DNA from: Polysphondylium violaceum
Lineage: Eukaryota > Evosea > Eumycetozoa > Dictyosteliales > Dictyosteliaceae
Assembly (NCBI GenBank): GCA_000277445.1
Contig: AJWJ01000020.1
Span: 1-64,000 of the forward strand
Length of the DNA stretch: 64,000 nucleotides
Direction of reading: 5' to 3'
Shown in pieces: positions 1 to 12,628 of this stretch. Made by a program: the position numbers and the translations under genes. Numbering within the stretch: position 1 is the stretch's first letter; each line of letters starts with the position of its first letter. The notes under the pieces are model-generated. The model searched no databases. It was not told the origin of the DNA and was given only the letters and a program-made list of their open reading frames with translations.

Positions 1-45
1 AAAATAAAATATCTTGGGATAAAAAAAAATAAAAAAAATACATAC

Positions 46-220
46 TTTGATTAACCATATAATCAGAATTTAGGTGAATGTTATCATCAGCTTTCATCAA
101 GTTGCTAAAGTGGAATTGATTAATTTTATAGTTGACGTTGATGGGTGCAAAGGGGTTGGTCGTCGGTATGATCGGTGCTCTTGTGTTATCTATTGTAGTA
201 TATCCTTGACTTTTATTCAT
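46..220 (-). CDS. First exon of an unidentified gene, partial at left edge
   Basis: A minus-strand ATG at 220 opens 58 codons and then a phase-1 donor (GTATGT, first base at 45), followed by T-rich intron sequence that runs off the window. The encoded stretch has mixed composition, with APIIPTTNPFAPINVNYKIN in its middle, and lacks the homopolymers that false frames show here. It is visibly more GC-rich than the 5.9 kb upstream of it. I do not recognise the protein: there is no signal peptide and no known motif. The very long gene-free upstream region would suit a gene with a large regulatory region, which is inference. The alternative is a chance open stretch, made less likely by the good start, composition and donor together. 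Confidence 0.6.
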
Positions 221-3200
221 TTGGTTAATTGATATGCACACTTTTGATAAAAATAGACTTTAGTTGTTGCCAAATTGAATTCTACAAACATAAAATATAT
301 ACGACTACTACTATATTTATATATAAATAATTTAATAAATATATAAGTTGTTTTATATTAAAAGGAAAACAACCTTTTAGGGGTATTGTACAACTGGGGT
401 GATTTTACAAAAAAAGTTATATAGATAAAAACAAGTATGGTACAATGAGAAAAGAATAAATAGATAAAATAAATAAATAAATAAAAAATTAAAAAAATAA
501 AAAAAGGAAGTGGTAGGGTTGAGGTCCTTTAAACACAGCTATGACCACTATTTAGGCTTTAAAACAATTTAGGAAAAATGGGGGGAGGTGTAAATTTTAA
601 AAATAAAAAAAAAAAAATAATATCTAAGTTGTGTTGTTGATAATAATTGTACAAAAAAGTAAAAAATTTTGAAAAAAAAGGGTGGGCTAAGGATGGATAT
701 CCAATGGATATTTTTTTCCAAAAAGGGATTTTTTAGAAAATAGAAAAAAAAAATGAAAAAAAGTTTTTGATTTTGATCAAAAATAAATATCTTGTTCAAC
801 CAAAAAATAGAAAATTTTTAATAAAAAATATCATCTGAAGAAGGAAATTAATTAACAACACAACACCACAAGAAAAAAAGAGATCATAGAATAAAAATCT
901 ATTATTTTTTGACCCTCGTAGCAAGTGTTGGTGATAGTAGATGAAATTGAATTCCTATTGGGTGGCAAATTAAAGTGCTGAATTGAAAGAGGTGAATGAA
1001 TAAATCAAACAATAAGCAAATGGATGAGAAATGAAATGAAAAAAAATTAAATCAAATTGCTTGATTCAGTATTTTTTTTTTTTCTTTTGTGAAGGAGGAT
1101 GAACGACAATTGTGTGTATATTGATTTTCCTTAATGATAAAAGTCGTAGTTGAGTGGTGTGAGCTGTGAAGTTTGATTTTTGGAAAAAAAAAAAATACAG
1201 AGATTTAGGGTGGGGTTGAAAAAAGTATGGTGTTGACGATGATGTTGATAGTTGTTGCTATTTTAGATCAATGTTTGGGATTGGATTGAATTGGATTGGA
1301 TTGGATTGTGTGTGTTTGGGTGTGTGAGTGTGTAACTTTAAATAAATAAATAAATAAATAAATAATAAATAATAAAAAAGGGAAATATAAATTTATCTAA
1401 TTTAAATATCAGAAGAAAAAACAAAAAAGAGATATTATTTTATGTAAATAATTAAAAATGTGAAAATAAAAAAAAAAAAAAAAGAAGTAAAACAGACTTT
1501 AAAAAAAAAAGTAATTTTAATCTATACATACACACATACACACAGACACACATAACATATATATATACACACAGACACACTAACACCACACATATAAACA
1601 ATTGAGTATGGCAAACAGGGTTGGATTGAAGAAATCATTCACCCACCCCCATAAAATGCACACACCACGTGATGTTGTTACCCCACTCCAAATAACCAAG
1701 AAAGAGAAGGAAAGGAAAGGAAAAAAAAACAAAGAAATAAAAATATCAGCATCATCAGCATCATCATTAGTAGTCTATTCCCCAATCACATTGTATACAA
1801 TTATTTTTTTCATTATTTTCCTACCTATTCCACACCACAGATAATATATGTGTTGTTTATATTTATAGTATATGTGTATAAAATGTCAATTGTATTAAAG
1901 ACATATATAATTCTCTATGTTTCTTTTTCTCTATCTTATTATTTATAAATAGAAATATAAAGTTTGGTTTTGTGACAAACATAATCTAAAAAGCCCGATA
2001 AAAGTGTGATTGAAGGGTATCAAATTATTTTAATGTATACAACACGAACGTGTGTTTTTTTTTTTTGAAAGTGGTATTATGTGTGGTAGTGGTAATGGTA
2101 TTGGTGGGTATGTATGCTAAAACCAAGTAAATGAAGAGTGAGTGGGTGTGTGTGTGTAAGATTAAAGATAGAATGGGAGGTGGGGGTAGAGGTAGATATT
2201 AAAGATAGACTTTTTTATATCAAGAGACTGAAATAGAATTTCGTCTTTCAAATTTGGTTATGATGACGATTTTTTTTTTTTAATTATTGTCAATATACAT
2301 AGCAATATGACCATTACACCTACTCTAAATACCCTGTACAACTTATTAGATCTATAAGCTAAAAATGTAAAGATTTTACCACACCCACAGAGATAGATCA
2401 CACTCAATTGTGAGTGAATATCCCCCACACATACATTAAGATATTTTTTTTTCTTTCACTTTAAGGTGTGTGGGGTAATGAAAAGAAAGAAAAAACTAAA
2501 AACAGTGTGGTGTGCTGTTGTTGTTGTTGTTGTTGATGGTGGTAAGTGAGTGTGTGTGAATAGAATATGAATTTGAAAAATATATGAGAGAGATCCTATG
2601 TATATAAATGGAAATGAATAAAATGTAATAGAAAAAAGGGGGTAGTAAGGTATCTAACCCATAAAATCATATATGATGTTTGATTGACAACATGTGTGTA
2701 CCCAGGTTGAAAGGTTATTTAAATGATAGTGAATATTATAGTAATAGTTACAGATGTACTTTGGTTGAAACCACTAGCTGGATAAAAACTATTTTGAAAG
2801 TATCAGCTTGACTTTGCTAGAGTAGTTGTATTGGTATTCGATTCACCTAAACTATCAAAATAAAAAATAGTGTGAGTGTGTGAAGAGTTGTTGCTGTTTA
2901 AATTATTATGAATATTGGTAGTAGAAAAACAACAATAATATAGTAGTAAAAGAGAATTGAAAGGGTGGCGTGTGGGGGTTAGATTCTTTTTAATAGGTCA
3001 TTGAAAAATGATGATGTCGAATAGATATAAAACTAAAGAATAAAGTAGATTGATTTGATGAGAAGATTTATATCTTTCCCAAATGGGAATTTCCAATTGA
3101 TTGAATTAAAGTAATGTTTGAATGGGTAGTCGAGTGAGTTGGGTTGAAACAAATTTCAAAAAACTGTGAAATGATTTAATGAATTACCCCCAACTCAAAA

Positions 3201-6100
3201 ACAAAACAAAACTATATTGAAATGAAAAGATACAATATTGAAAATGGAATAGTGAGTTTGCTTGTTGGTTTGGATTGACTAATGGGGTTATTATAATAAT
3301 AGTCTGGACAACAACAACAACAAGTTGACTAATATCTTTTTTACAAATTCCAATTTACTTTTATAAAAGTCAATTAATGGTAATGGACTATGATCGATAG
3401 TAATTGAAATCAATTATGATGTTTTTATGATGTCTAAAAAAATGAAAGAGGGAATGTATTTTAGTTGTTGGTTTTAAAAGTATATACAAGTATATGTGTT
3501 GATTAGTAGTAGAATTATTAATCAAGAAATAATAGAAATAAACCATACACCATTGGGTATATATATGTAGTATTTTATTTTTCCAAAAACAAAATAAATA
3601 AAAAATAAATAAACGTTGGGTAAATAGATTCAAATATTATAAATAACTGAATATTGTATATCATTGATAGATAAATAAAAACATATAAATAGATAATAAA
3701 ATCAAGAGTCTTTTTGTTTTTTGTTAGCCTTTTTAATATCAATACCTTGAAGAGTTTTTGTTTTGTTTTTGTTTCTGTAGTTTAAAAAAACTTTAATGAT
3801 AATGTATATGTAAATTTTTGCTACTGTCTTTAAAAGACAATCTTTAAATCGCTTTAATTAATTAAGATATGGTGGTGATAGAGAAGCATTTAAAAATGTC
3901 CATTGAGAAATAATTAAAGGAAATAAACAAATGTGTGTATGTAGAAGTGTATGTGTGTGTCCATGCGTGTACCTAATTAAATGAGAACTTGTAAAATGAA
4001 ATTTTTATAAATCTAATATTGGTACACCCACCCATATGCCTGGTGTCTAGAGTGGTGGTTGTGGTATTTAGAGAATTTAAATGCAGATGTTGGAAATATA
4101 AAAAATAAACTAATTAAAAAAAAAACAATTATTATTCTTATTAATAATAATAATGAAATACCTTAAAAGATATTGTTTTGCCTTGAACCCTACAACAACA
4201 AAGTAGGGATAAGGATTTTTTAATTAAAAAATTGTTAATTAATATCGGGGAATGTGTGTTTGGTGAATGTTGATCTGTTATGTGTGTATTGTGTTGTGGT
4301 AAATCAAATAAGATCATTTGTGATTTTTTTTTCAATGTATTGGGACACTCTCTATTTAAAAATAAAATTAATCATAAAAAAAAAAAAAAAAAAGAAAATG
4401 AAAAGAAAAAAGCACAAGGATGATCATCACACACAATCCTTAGAATTCCTCATAGTGCACATCAAAAAATAGGTAAAAAAAAAAAGTTACTGTGTGAGCA
4501 AAGTCGGTTGTTTTTTTTTTTTTTTACTAATTTTTTGATAGTGGTGGGTATCGTGGGATGAAACCTTAAAAATCACCCCTTAAATTTTTTGAATGGGCAG
4601 CAAAAAAAATAAAAAAAGAAATGAGGAGAAGGACACGTACCTACAATAAAAGACTGATCTGCACTTGTCTTGTTGATGTTCTTGCTGTGTGCTGATATTA
4701 ACAGAGTATAAATGAGTGATGATGAGGAGACAAGTTTGAATATATATGGGTGAGATGCAAATGTGTATAAGGGGTATCGATATGTGATATCAATGTTAAT
4801 GTGTTGGAGATATTATTGTTCTTGATGTAAGTGGTAGTGATTAACAATGCACAGGCACAAACTCAATATACATATAAATTAATCAATATCCCAATGATTA
4901 TTCGATGGTGGGGGACCTTGGGACAAAAAAAAAAAAAAATATTTACAAATTAATAATAATTTTATCTTGATATAGATATATAATAATAATATTTAAATAT
5001 TAAGATATATAATGGTGTAAATTTATATATATATAAAGGAAAAAAAAAAAAAAAAAATAGAAGTCACAACCCTTATTTATCGCAGTGCACTCGCGCACAC
5101 ACTTTCCTATACACAACACAAATAATTAGATATATTAGAAAAGAATTCAAAAAAAAAGAAAAAAAAAGATATAAAACTCTATCAATCAGGCACACATTTT
5201 CTGAAATAAGGAAGGGGGAAAAAAAAAAAGAGTTTTATTTATTTTTAATATTTTTTTATAAATATCTTTGCGAGTGGAGGGGAAAAAAAATTAAACAAAA
5301 GAGGGTAATGAAAGGGAAAAAAAAGTGTGAAAAAAACTAATCAAAAAAAAAAAAGTTTTAGATTCGATGAAAAAAAGAATTTTGTGAATCACATTTTAGA
5401 GAGATAACCAAATTCAATAAAAAAGTACACTCACAACACATCCACTCATGTTGCGCATCACTAGAATGAATTCGACTTTTGATAATTCGTAACTGATATC
5501 AAATGTATAGATATGGGGGTGAGCGGCTTAGAGATTTACTATATTGGAAGTGTGCGAGTAGATTATATTAACCAATGTTCATTTCATCATCTAGAGGGGA
5601 GATCGCATTCATAAAAAAACAGTATATTTTACAATAATCAATTTTGATTTGGTACACCAAATTTTTTCATAAATCTATTTTTTTTTTGATCCGTGCACAC
5701 TGATTTTTGGATATTTTCAAAAACCTTTAGCACATTTATTTTGGATTTGGATATATAGAAAAAAACCCTTTTTTAATTTAACCAGTTATGCCATAGTGGC
5801 TATTGTATTATGATTGGACGCACACAAAGAGACAAGAAAAGAAAAATAAAGAAAAGAATATAATTTTTTGAATATTTTGCCACAAGAATAAAATAATATG
5901 AACTGACCAAGACACGGAGAATTGCTTTTTTTTTTTTAATTTTTTTTTTTTTTGTATTTTCTATTTTTTTTTTTTCTTATATCTCGTAGATGTATAAAAT
6001 AAATTTAGTACTTTTTGGTTTTGAGTTTATATATCTAAATAAATTTGAATCAATACATTTTATTTTTGTTTATTTCGAGTTTTTAATATATGCATATATA
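221..6100. other. 5.9 kb gene-free, low-complexity region
   Basis: No exon chain could be supported on either strand. The stretch holds oligo-A and oligo-T tracts, a GGATT run near 1282-1307, an AAAT run near 1341-1365, CA/GT dinucleotide clusters near 1525-1580, a TTG run near 2515-2534, and a short inverted repeat CACTCA-ATTG-TGAGTG at 2401-2416. Islands of higher complexity occur at about 4620-4910 and 5430-5620 but are not open in any frame over a useful length. It lies upstream of the gene starting at 220 and downstream of the acyl-CoA oxidase. Open frames here (for example about 1602-1844 plus) are homopolymer artefacts. Confidence 0.6.
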
Positions 6101-8117
6101 TTAATACTTTCTTTCGAGACCATATCTAAATTCACTCATATAATCTGGTTTGGCGATTGGGGCGTGAATGAAACTTTCAGGGATATTAAAGGAGTTGACG
6201 AGATCCAAAGCAATTGGCAACATATCTTGACAAAGGGCGTTGATAGAGTCTTGAATCTTTTGAGCAGTACTGTGGGAGAGACCATCGTGACATAAAAAGT
6301 AACCCAAATCTTCATTAACTCTCCAAGAGAAATAGAGGTTACGGCAGAGTTCTAAAACGGATCTAAGAGAGGCAGAGGCCTTTTTGATACCGATTTGCAA
6401 GTATTCAAGGGTGATTCTATCGACAAAAGCCTTACCTAACAAGGTGATGGTGTCTAAACAACTGTTCCAACCTTGCTCCAAGGAACGACCTTGATCCAAT
6501 TGAGCCATGATCTTGGAGGAGAGGGTAGAGACCAAGTTGGATTCTCTCCATTTGAGTGTTTGGATTTGGAAATCATAGTCAAAGATGTTTGATCCGTGAT
6601 TGGCGGAAACAAGGTTGTAACGGCCCTTTTGGAGCTCAACCAAGAGGTTTCTTGATACTTGTTGGAGGAGAACGTGGTTGTCACCTTCGTAGGTCATATC
6701 GATTTCGAGATCAGATTTAAAGAGGGCAATTTGGTTGAATGAGCTGAAACCTTGACCACCGCAGCACTCACGAGTCAATTGGAGGATATTGGTTTTGGTC
6801 CAACTGGCAACGGCCTTGAGACCCGAAGACCAGACGTGGACGTCTTTGACGTTTTGTGAGGTCTTGTTTGGTTCGCAATAGATTTGTTTGAGATGGTTGA
6901 TTGGGAAGGACAAGGCGACAATAGAGGCAATCATAGGGAAGAGTCTTCTTTGGTGGGTGAGGTACTCAATGATGGGAGTTTCGTTGCCTTTGCTGCCAAA
7001 TTGTTTTCTGCTATAGGCATAACGGGTGGCAATCATCAAGGCCATCTTGGAGACATTCAATGCAGAGGCAGAGATCAACACTCTACCACCGACCAATGGT
7101 GCAACCATAGAGCCAAATCTCTTGTTCTTTGATGGAATAGAAGTGACATAGGTACCGTCCTTTTCAACGTCACCAAACTTGTTTAACAAGTTGTCTCTGG
7201 GGATTCTCTTGTTGTCAAACCAAAGACGACCATTATCGACACCTTGGAGACCGAGTTTGTGACCATTATCCATGATTCTGACATTTTCTGCAGTGGTACC
7301 ATCTGGATTACGGATGGGTACGACAAATACATGTACACCATAGTGAACGTTGTCAATGTAAAGTTGAGCAAAGACAGAACATGCTTGACCGTGAAGGGCG
7401 GCATTACCAATCCAAAACTTTTGTGCAGAGTCTGATGGGGTGTTGATGATAAACTCTTGTGTAGTTTTATCATAGGTGGCAGTGGTTTCAATGCCTTGAA
7501 CATTGGAACCGTGACCCAACTCAGTCATACCAAAACAACCTGGTAATTTCCATGTATCAATGTCTTTAATATATTTTAAATGATGTTTCTCTGTACCTAA
7601 ATTGAGTACTGCATTACCAAACAATGAAAAATGTACTCCCAACTTTACTGATAATGATGGATCAACTAAATTTAATGTTTCCATACTAATTAAATATTTC
7701 ATTGGATCTCTATAGTATTCAGTAGTAGTATTATTATGATATTAATATCATATCTAGTAGTATGATACAAGCCGACACATACCTATTAAATTCAGCCAAT
7801 GAAATAACACCACTTTGAATAATTTTAATAGCTCTTTGTACAGTAAGTTCTCTCCATTCGGCTACATTCATATTGTATTTTGGTAAAAAGATTGGATCTT
7901 TACTAACGATATCAATGATCTTTTGTTTAATAACTTTGCCTTGTGGTGCACCTTCAAGATAATCTCTGAGTTCTTCTTTATCCCATTTTGATACTTTATT
8001 TAATCCTTGCAAGATTGAGTTATCAACACTAGCAACTGGAGCTGACTCAATCTCTGCACTTGCATCAACTGGTACTAAATGATTAATAATACTTCTAACT
8101 CTTTGTTCGTAATCCAT
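6101..8117 (-). CDS. Peroxisomal acyl-CoA oxidase
   Basis: Two exons, 7783-8117 and 6101-7709, joined in phase 2 across a 73-nt intron with a GTATGT donor, give 647 residues, the usual family size. The enzyme catalyses the first step of peroxisomal beta-oxidation, acyl-CoA to trans-2-enoyl-CoA, passing electrons from FAD to oxygen. The segment CFGMTELGHGSNVQGIETTA (around residue 175) is the acyl-CoA oxidase signature, followed by the family's later blocks such as ECCGGQGF. The C-terminus (ERKY) has no PTS1, but residues 6-14, RVRSIINHL, fit the PTS2 consensus R-[LVI]-x5-[HQ]-L, so import through PEX7 is likely. The ATG at 8117 is the only start that keeps this signal. ECH1 at 20 kb acts in the same pathway. 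Subtype cannot be decided; a PTS2 is reminiscent of plant ACX2/ACX3. Confidence 0.95.
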
Positions 8118-8853
8118 TTTATCTTTGTATGTGTATGTGTGTGTGTGTTGTTTTATATATGATACAATGTGTTGTCTATACTAAATAAATATTGTGTGTG
8201 TGGAATATATATCTAATAATGTTTTTATAGAATATGCAAAAAATAAAATAAATAAAAAAAAGGAGACCCTAAACACGAAAACACGATGTTGGTAAGTTGT
8301 GTTTTTTCAAACTACTAGATTCCTCATTAATGTTTGTTTTTTTTTTAAATTTTCCATTTTTTTTAAAAAAAATTTAAAAAAAATAAAATATTCGAACAGT
8401 CGCAAAATAATGCATCTATGAGATCATTTTTTTCTATTTTCGGTAGAATCTAGCAAAAAAATTTCATAAAAATGTTTGATTGAAAGTTTTAAAGATATTT
8501 TTTTCCATGCCATATGAGCAATGGTGTTCAGTCACCACCAGTGGGTTTGAAATTTCGCAGACAATCGTTATTCCATTCCCCTATTGACTTTTGTTTCCTC
8601 TCTATTGGATATTTTATGTCGTCAGTATCATTTTGTTTTGACCACCACCTGGGTGATTTATTCCATAGTAATTTTTATAAATTGTTAGTTGTGTCCTATC
8701 GAACAAAATGATGAGATTTCTCTCTAAAATAAAATTTGTGCAAAGCGGAAGAAAATAAAAATTGTAAATTTCAAGTAAAAAAGTGTGTTGGTGTATTTTG
8801 GGAATAAAAAAGCGAGGCTTTATTAATAGAATCTAGAGGACTCGACTACCACA
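8118..8853. other. Intergenic region with a coding-like island at 8514-8720
   Basis: The space between the acyl-CoA oxidase start and the myotubularin stop is mostly A/T runs, but 8514-8720 is more complex. It is open on the plus strand for 65 codons and has open minus-strand frames with ordinary amino-acid composition. One minus frame could even join the myotubularin gene through a weak GTTTAT donor at its last codons and a TTTTAG acceptor near 8737. An AATAAA signal just after the myotubularin stop (about 8820) argues that the gene ends at 8854. I cannot tell whether the island is an alternative last exon, a relic or chance. Confidence 0.35.
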
Positions 8854-11139
8854 TTATAAACCATGAAAATGTTTCCATTGTAAATAATAGTTATCCCACA
8901 GTGAGAGAGAGGACGAGTCGAGGTAGATTGTGGTTGTATCGTTACAGAGGATATAGTTTGGATTTGTATAGTAGGATTGTTGCTGATGATTTTCATTAAA
9001 GAGAGTCCATAGACTCATGGTTCGTGTCGATAGATTGGCATTCATACGTTCGCATTCATTGTCATAGAGAAAAGTACCAAATCGACAAGAGTAGAGATGG
9101 TGCAGGATTTCCAAGAGATACTTTTCATTAAACTCAAACAATGTGGGGTTCTGGGTCATTATTTGCCAGGTGCAATCGATGAATTGCAAAAAGACTGGAG
9201 AGTGTTCTTCACATTTGTCGCCTTTGGATCCTTGGCCAATACGTGATTCAAATTTGTGGCCAAACGATAACCATTCCTTTTCAATAAGGATTTGGAATCC
9301 AATGATGGTACGATAGTGTGGGTCGAGAATAAGTTCGGCAAGTGCACACAGTTGACTGGTTCTGTCCCAGCCATCGCTGCAATGGACCACTACCGATGCT
9401 TTGGTAAATCTGATGAGGTCAACAATTTCCCATGTGCCCACTAAAATGGCCTTTATGTGGCCCAACCACAGTTCAGTGGCTGATTTGTATTTGAGTTTAA
9501 ACTCTTCAGTGTTTTCATTCATGGACGCCTTGAATATCTTTTTTTGGGCCTCACGCATCTTGTGAATATTTTCAATGTTTAAAAACTTTAGTATACAATT
9601 CTGATAGCTGTCTTTTTTGGATGTGCCTTCGTAGCCGAGTCCCATCATTTGATTGGCGACGGCATTGATTTGGGGACGTGCGTCCATGATGTACACTTTT
9701 GGACTATATATGTTTGCCAATCCCACAGAGTCTATGAGTTTTTCATCTTCCATGGATCTCTTTCCAGTGACACCAATCACAGGTTGACTACATCTGACAA
9801 TGACTGCCGATGATTTTTGACTCTTCCAAACAACCACCGGTATTCTACCCTTACTTCTAAATGCAGCAACCGAAAGTAATTCATAATCACTGATTCTTCT
9901 CGGTACGACCAGTGTCGATGGATAAGTTGGTGATGGCCCATAATCATTGTTGAAGTGTGTAATTCTCCAATACTCATTTGGTATATTCATTCTTTCATAT
10001 TCCTTTAATGGATTATAAATATGCCATCCCCCTGCACTATTTGTATTATTTAATATTTCTAAAATATTAGTTTATATATTAGTATCTTTAGATATAAGTA
10101 TAAATCTCGATCTAGATTTCAAAGATTTAAATCTAGATATATAAATAATAGGAAGAATAATTACCTTCATATTTAAAACAAAATAACTTTGAATAATCAG
10201 ATTTAAAAATGTAGGATTCTAAAATATCAAATAAACGAGAGTTTGCCTTTTGTTGAGAGGAGCCGGGTAGATGCATAAATCTAACCTTGTGAAAATCTTT
10301 ACAATGAAGTTCAAATGCATAGTATTTAATCTTGTCCAATGTAAATCCGGTACATTTTGCAATTTTTGAAATCATTCCCAATGGAATAGACATTGATTCA
10401 GTTTCACATTTCTTTGCCATCTTTGTCGATCCATAGTAGGAAGAGAAATGAAATCTAAAATTGGTGATTGTAATACTACCAATAGTACCTGCTTTTTGAT
10501 GTACGTGGATAATGTTTGTGGTGGAATATTGAATCTCTTCATTCTCCAACAAATGTAAAGCAGTATTATTGTCTTTGAACTTGTCTGTCAATTGATTTTG
10601 ATCAATAGTGGTTTTTGATGAATTAAAAGGTGATGATATTCTACTATCTCCGTTGTTGTTATTATTGCTGCTGATATTTGTATTATTGATGATACCATTA
10701 TTGGTTAATTGTGTGATGGGAATTGTAGAAAATCCATTTCCTTTTGTTGTTGTTGTGGTAGTTGTAGTTTTACCATTATTGTTTGGGTTATTAATTAAAT
10801 CTTGATAAATGGTGTTGTTCAATGTTGACTCTAATAAATAAAAACTATCACTATCGATTTCATCCAAATCATTTCTATCTACATCTAGTTCTTGATCTTT
10901 ATATTGACTCTTTACGGCATCATATGATTGTTTAAGGTCTAAATTCTTGTTTAATTTACTTTGTCCCAATTTAATTCCTCTTTTTCTAATTTGATTTCTA
11001 TTGACATTTGATGGGGACGATGGTAACTCATCGTCATTATAATAATAATCTATAATTTCAATATTATTTAATACTGCTGCTTTTTGATCTATACTATTGT
11101 TGTTGTTACTACTATTTGTTGCCGTTGTCGTTGTTTTTG

Positions 11140-11188
<49 letters not shown>

Positions 11189-12385
11189 ATAATCATTATC
11201 TAAATTTAAAGTTGAATCAATAGATATATTACTATTGCTACTACTATTTAAAGTTGGAGAATTTAAAGCTACTACATCAACTAAACCTACACCACTTGAA
11301 GAGTCTATAAGTTTGTTATCTTTTTTGTATTTCAAAGTTTCCATTTCAATTGTGGATAACCAAGAACTCAGTGATTGATCAGTGTCTGATGAAAAGTAAT
11401 TTAAATCATCGTTATCTATACATTCAATGTTTTCGCCATTGCCACTACTATTATCTACATTATAGCCATTGCTATTAATAAAACTAGCATTTCCATGATT
11501 ATTGCCGCCTTGGAAATGTTGTTTCTTTTTCTTTAAAAATAAATATTTGTGATGTTGTTGTTGTTGATTGCTGTGAGTGAGGGTGTCGTCTTGATTGTTT
11601 TCATTGATTTCTATACAATTGCGTTCCTCCTTTTCGGCAAGATTCACTATACAATGGTGCAGCTGAATGACACCGTCTGCCTCGGCATAGGGCTGATCAG
11701 CAATGCGCCAATAAAATAAATTAGAGTTGAATATGATACAATAGACCCTCTTCCACTGGGGCTTCTTGGCGCCCCTGTATCGACCGCGCTTCAAGAGATA
11801 CAGGTATCCCTCGCGCACGGGATTGGCAATGGTTTTCTGAGTGGGAGAGAAATTGGGGTCCAAAAACACCTTGAGGTTCCTCGACTGTTTGGCCAGCACC
11901 GACTCAGCAATCGCATTCAAAAAGCGTTGCAATTGGTCGCGACGATGTTTGATGAATTGCGGATTCATGTTGCCAATCAACTTTTTCGAAGGAAACTCAA
12001 ATCTGCCCAACGAGGGTATCTCTTGCACAATGTGATTGGCAAATACCTTGAAATGCTTGTATCGTCTCACAATATCCCATATATTGTCGTCACTCTTTAC
12101 TCTAATCACATACACTGTATATGATTTCTTTTTCTCTTGCACCGTCTCTGTGCTTGATATTGTCAGCGAAAACACTGATTTCTTTTCAATGGGCACCAAC
12201 ACAGAGCTCGAGTAGGCCGATAATTTTAAGGTACCCTTTTTATTAAAGGTACCGCCTCTCGAAACGGTGCCTTGAAATACTGTATTTGTTATATTTCCAT
12301 TGGTCCATGATCTTTCTTTATTGCTACTATTATTATTACTATTATTTATATTTCTACTACTATTAAAATTATTGTTATTTATCAT
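8854..12385 (-). CDS. Myotubularin-family phosphoinositide 3-phosphatase with PX, PH and GRAM domains
   Basis: Exons 10165-12385 and 8854-10058 join in phase 1 and give 1,141 residues. In order: an Asn-rich N-terminus; a PX domain at about 72-180 (RRYKHF and a later RRDQLQRFL); the first half of a PH domain at about 195-260; a long Asn/Gln/Thr insertion before a PH-type C-terminal helix (SSWLSTIEMETLK); a PH-GRAM domain at about 600-735; and the phosphatase domain from about 740. The splice restores the classic block GWHIYNPLKEYERMNIPNEY. The catalytic loop HCSDGWDRT carries the CX5R cysteine near residue 967, so the enzyme should be active on PI3P or PI(3,5)P2. PX and PH domains suggest recruitment to endosomal membranes. 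The poly-Asn run near 11140-11185 is an ATT/AAT repeat. Whether an extra 3' exon exists is discussed for the island downstream. Confidence 0.93.
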
Positions 12386-12628
12386 TCTCTCTATCCATAT
12401 TCATATTCTATGTGTATGTGTATTTGTTGGTGATTTATATTTACACGATTTTTTTCTTTTTTTTTTATAAAAAAAAATAAAAAATTAAAAAAAATTAAAA
12501 TTTGTGAAAATATCTCATACTCCTCTCTTGCATCATATGAAAGAAAAAAAAAAAAAAAAAAAAAAAAAAAAGAATTTGTGGAATGTGATATCCATATGTG
12601 TATGGGTGGTAGATACAAAAGATATTTA

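Noticed and set aside
569-799. Minus-strand open frame of 76 codons made mostly of Phe, Ile and Lys
   Set aside because: Translation of T/A runs with no start context or motif; same for most frames in 221-6100.
2829-2850. TTCGATTCACC resembling a tRNA T-arm
   Set aside because: No matching acceptor stem, D-arm or anticodon arm at the correct spacing.
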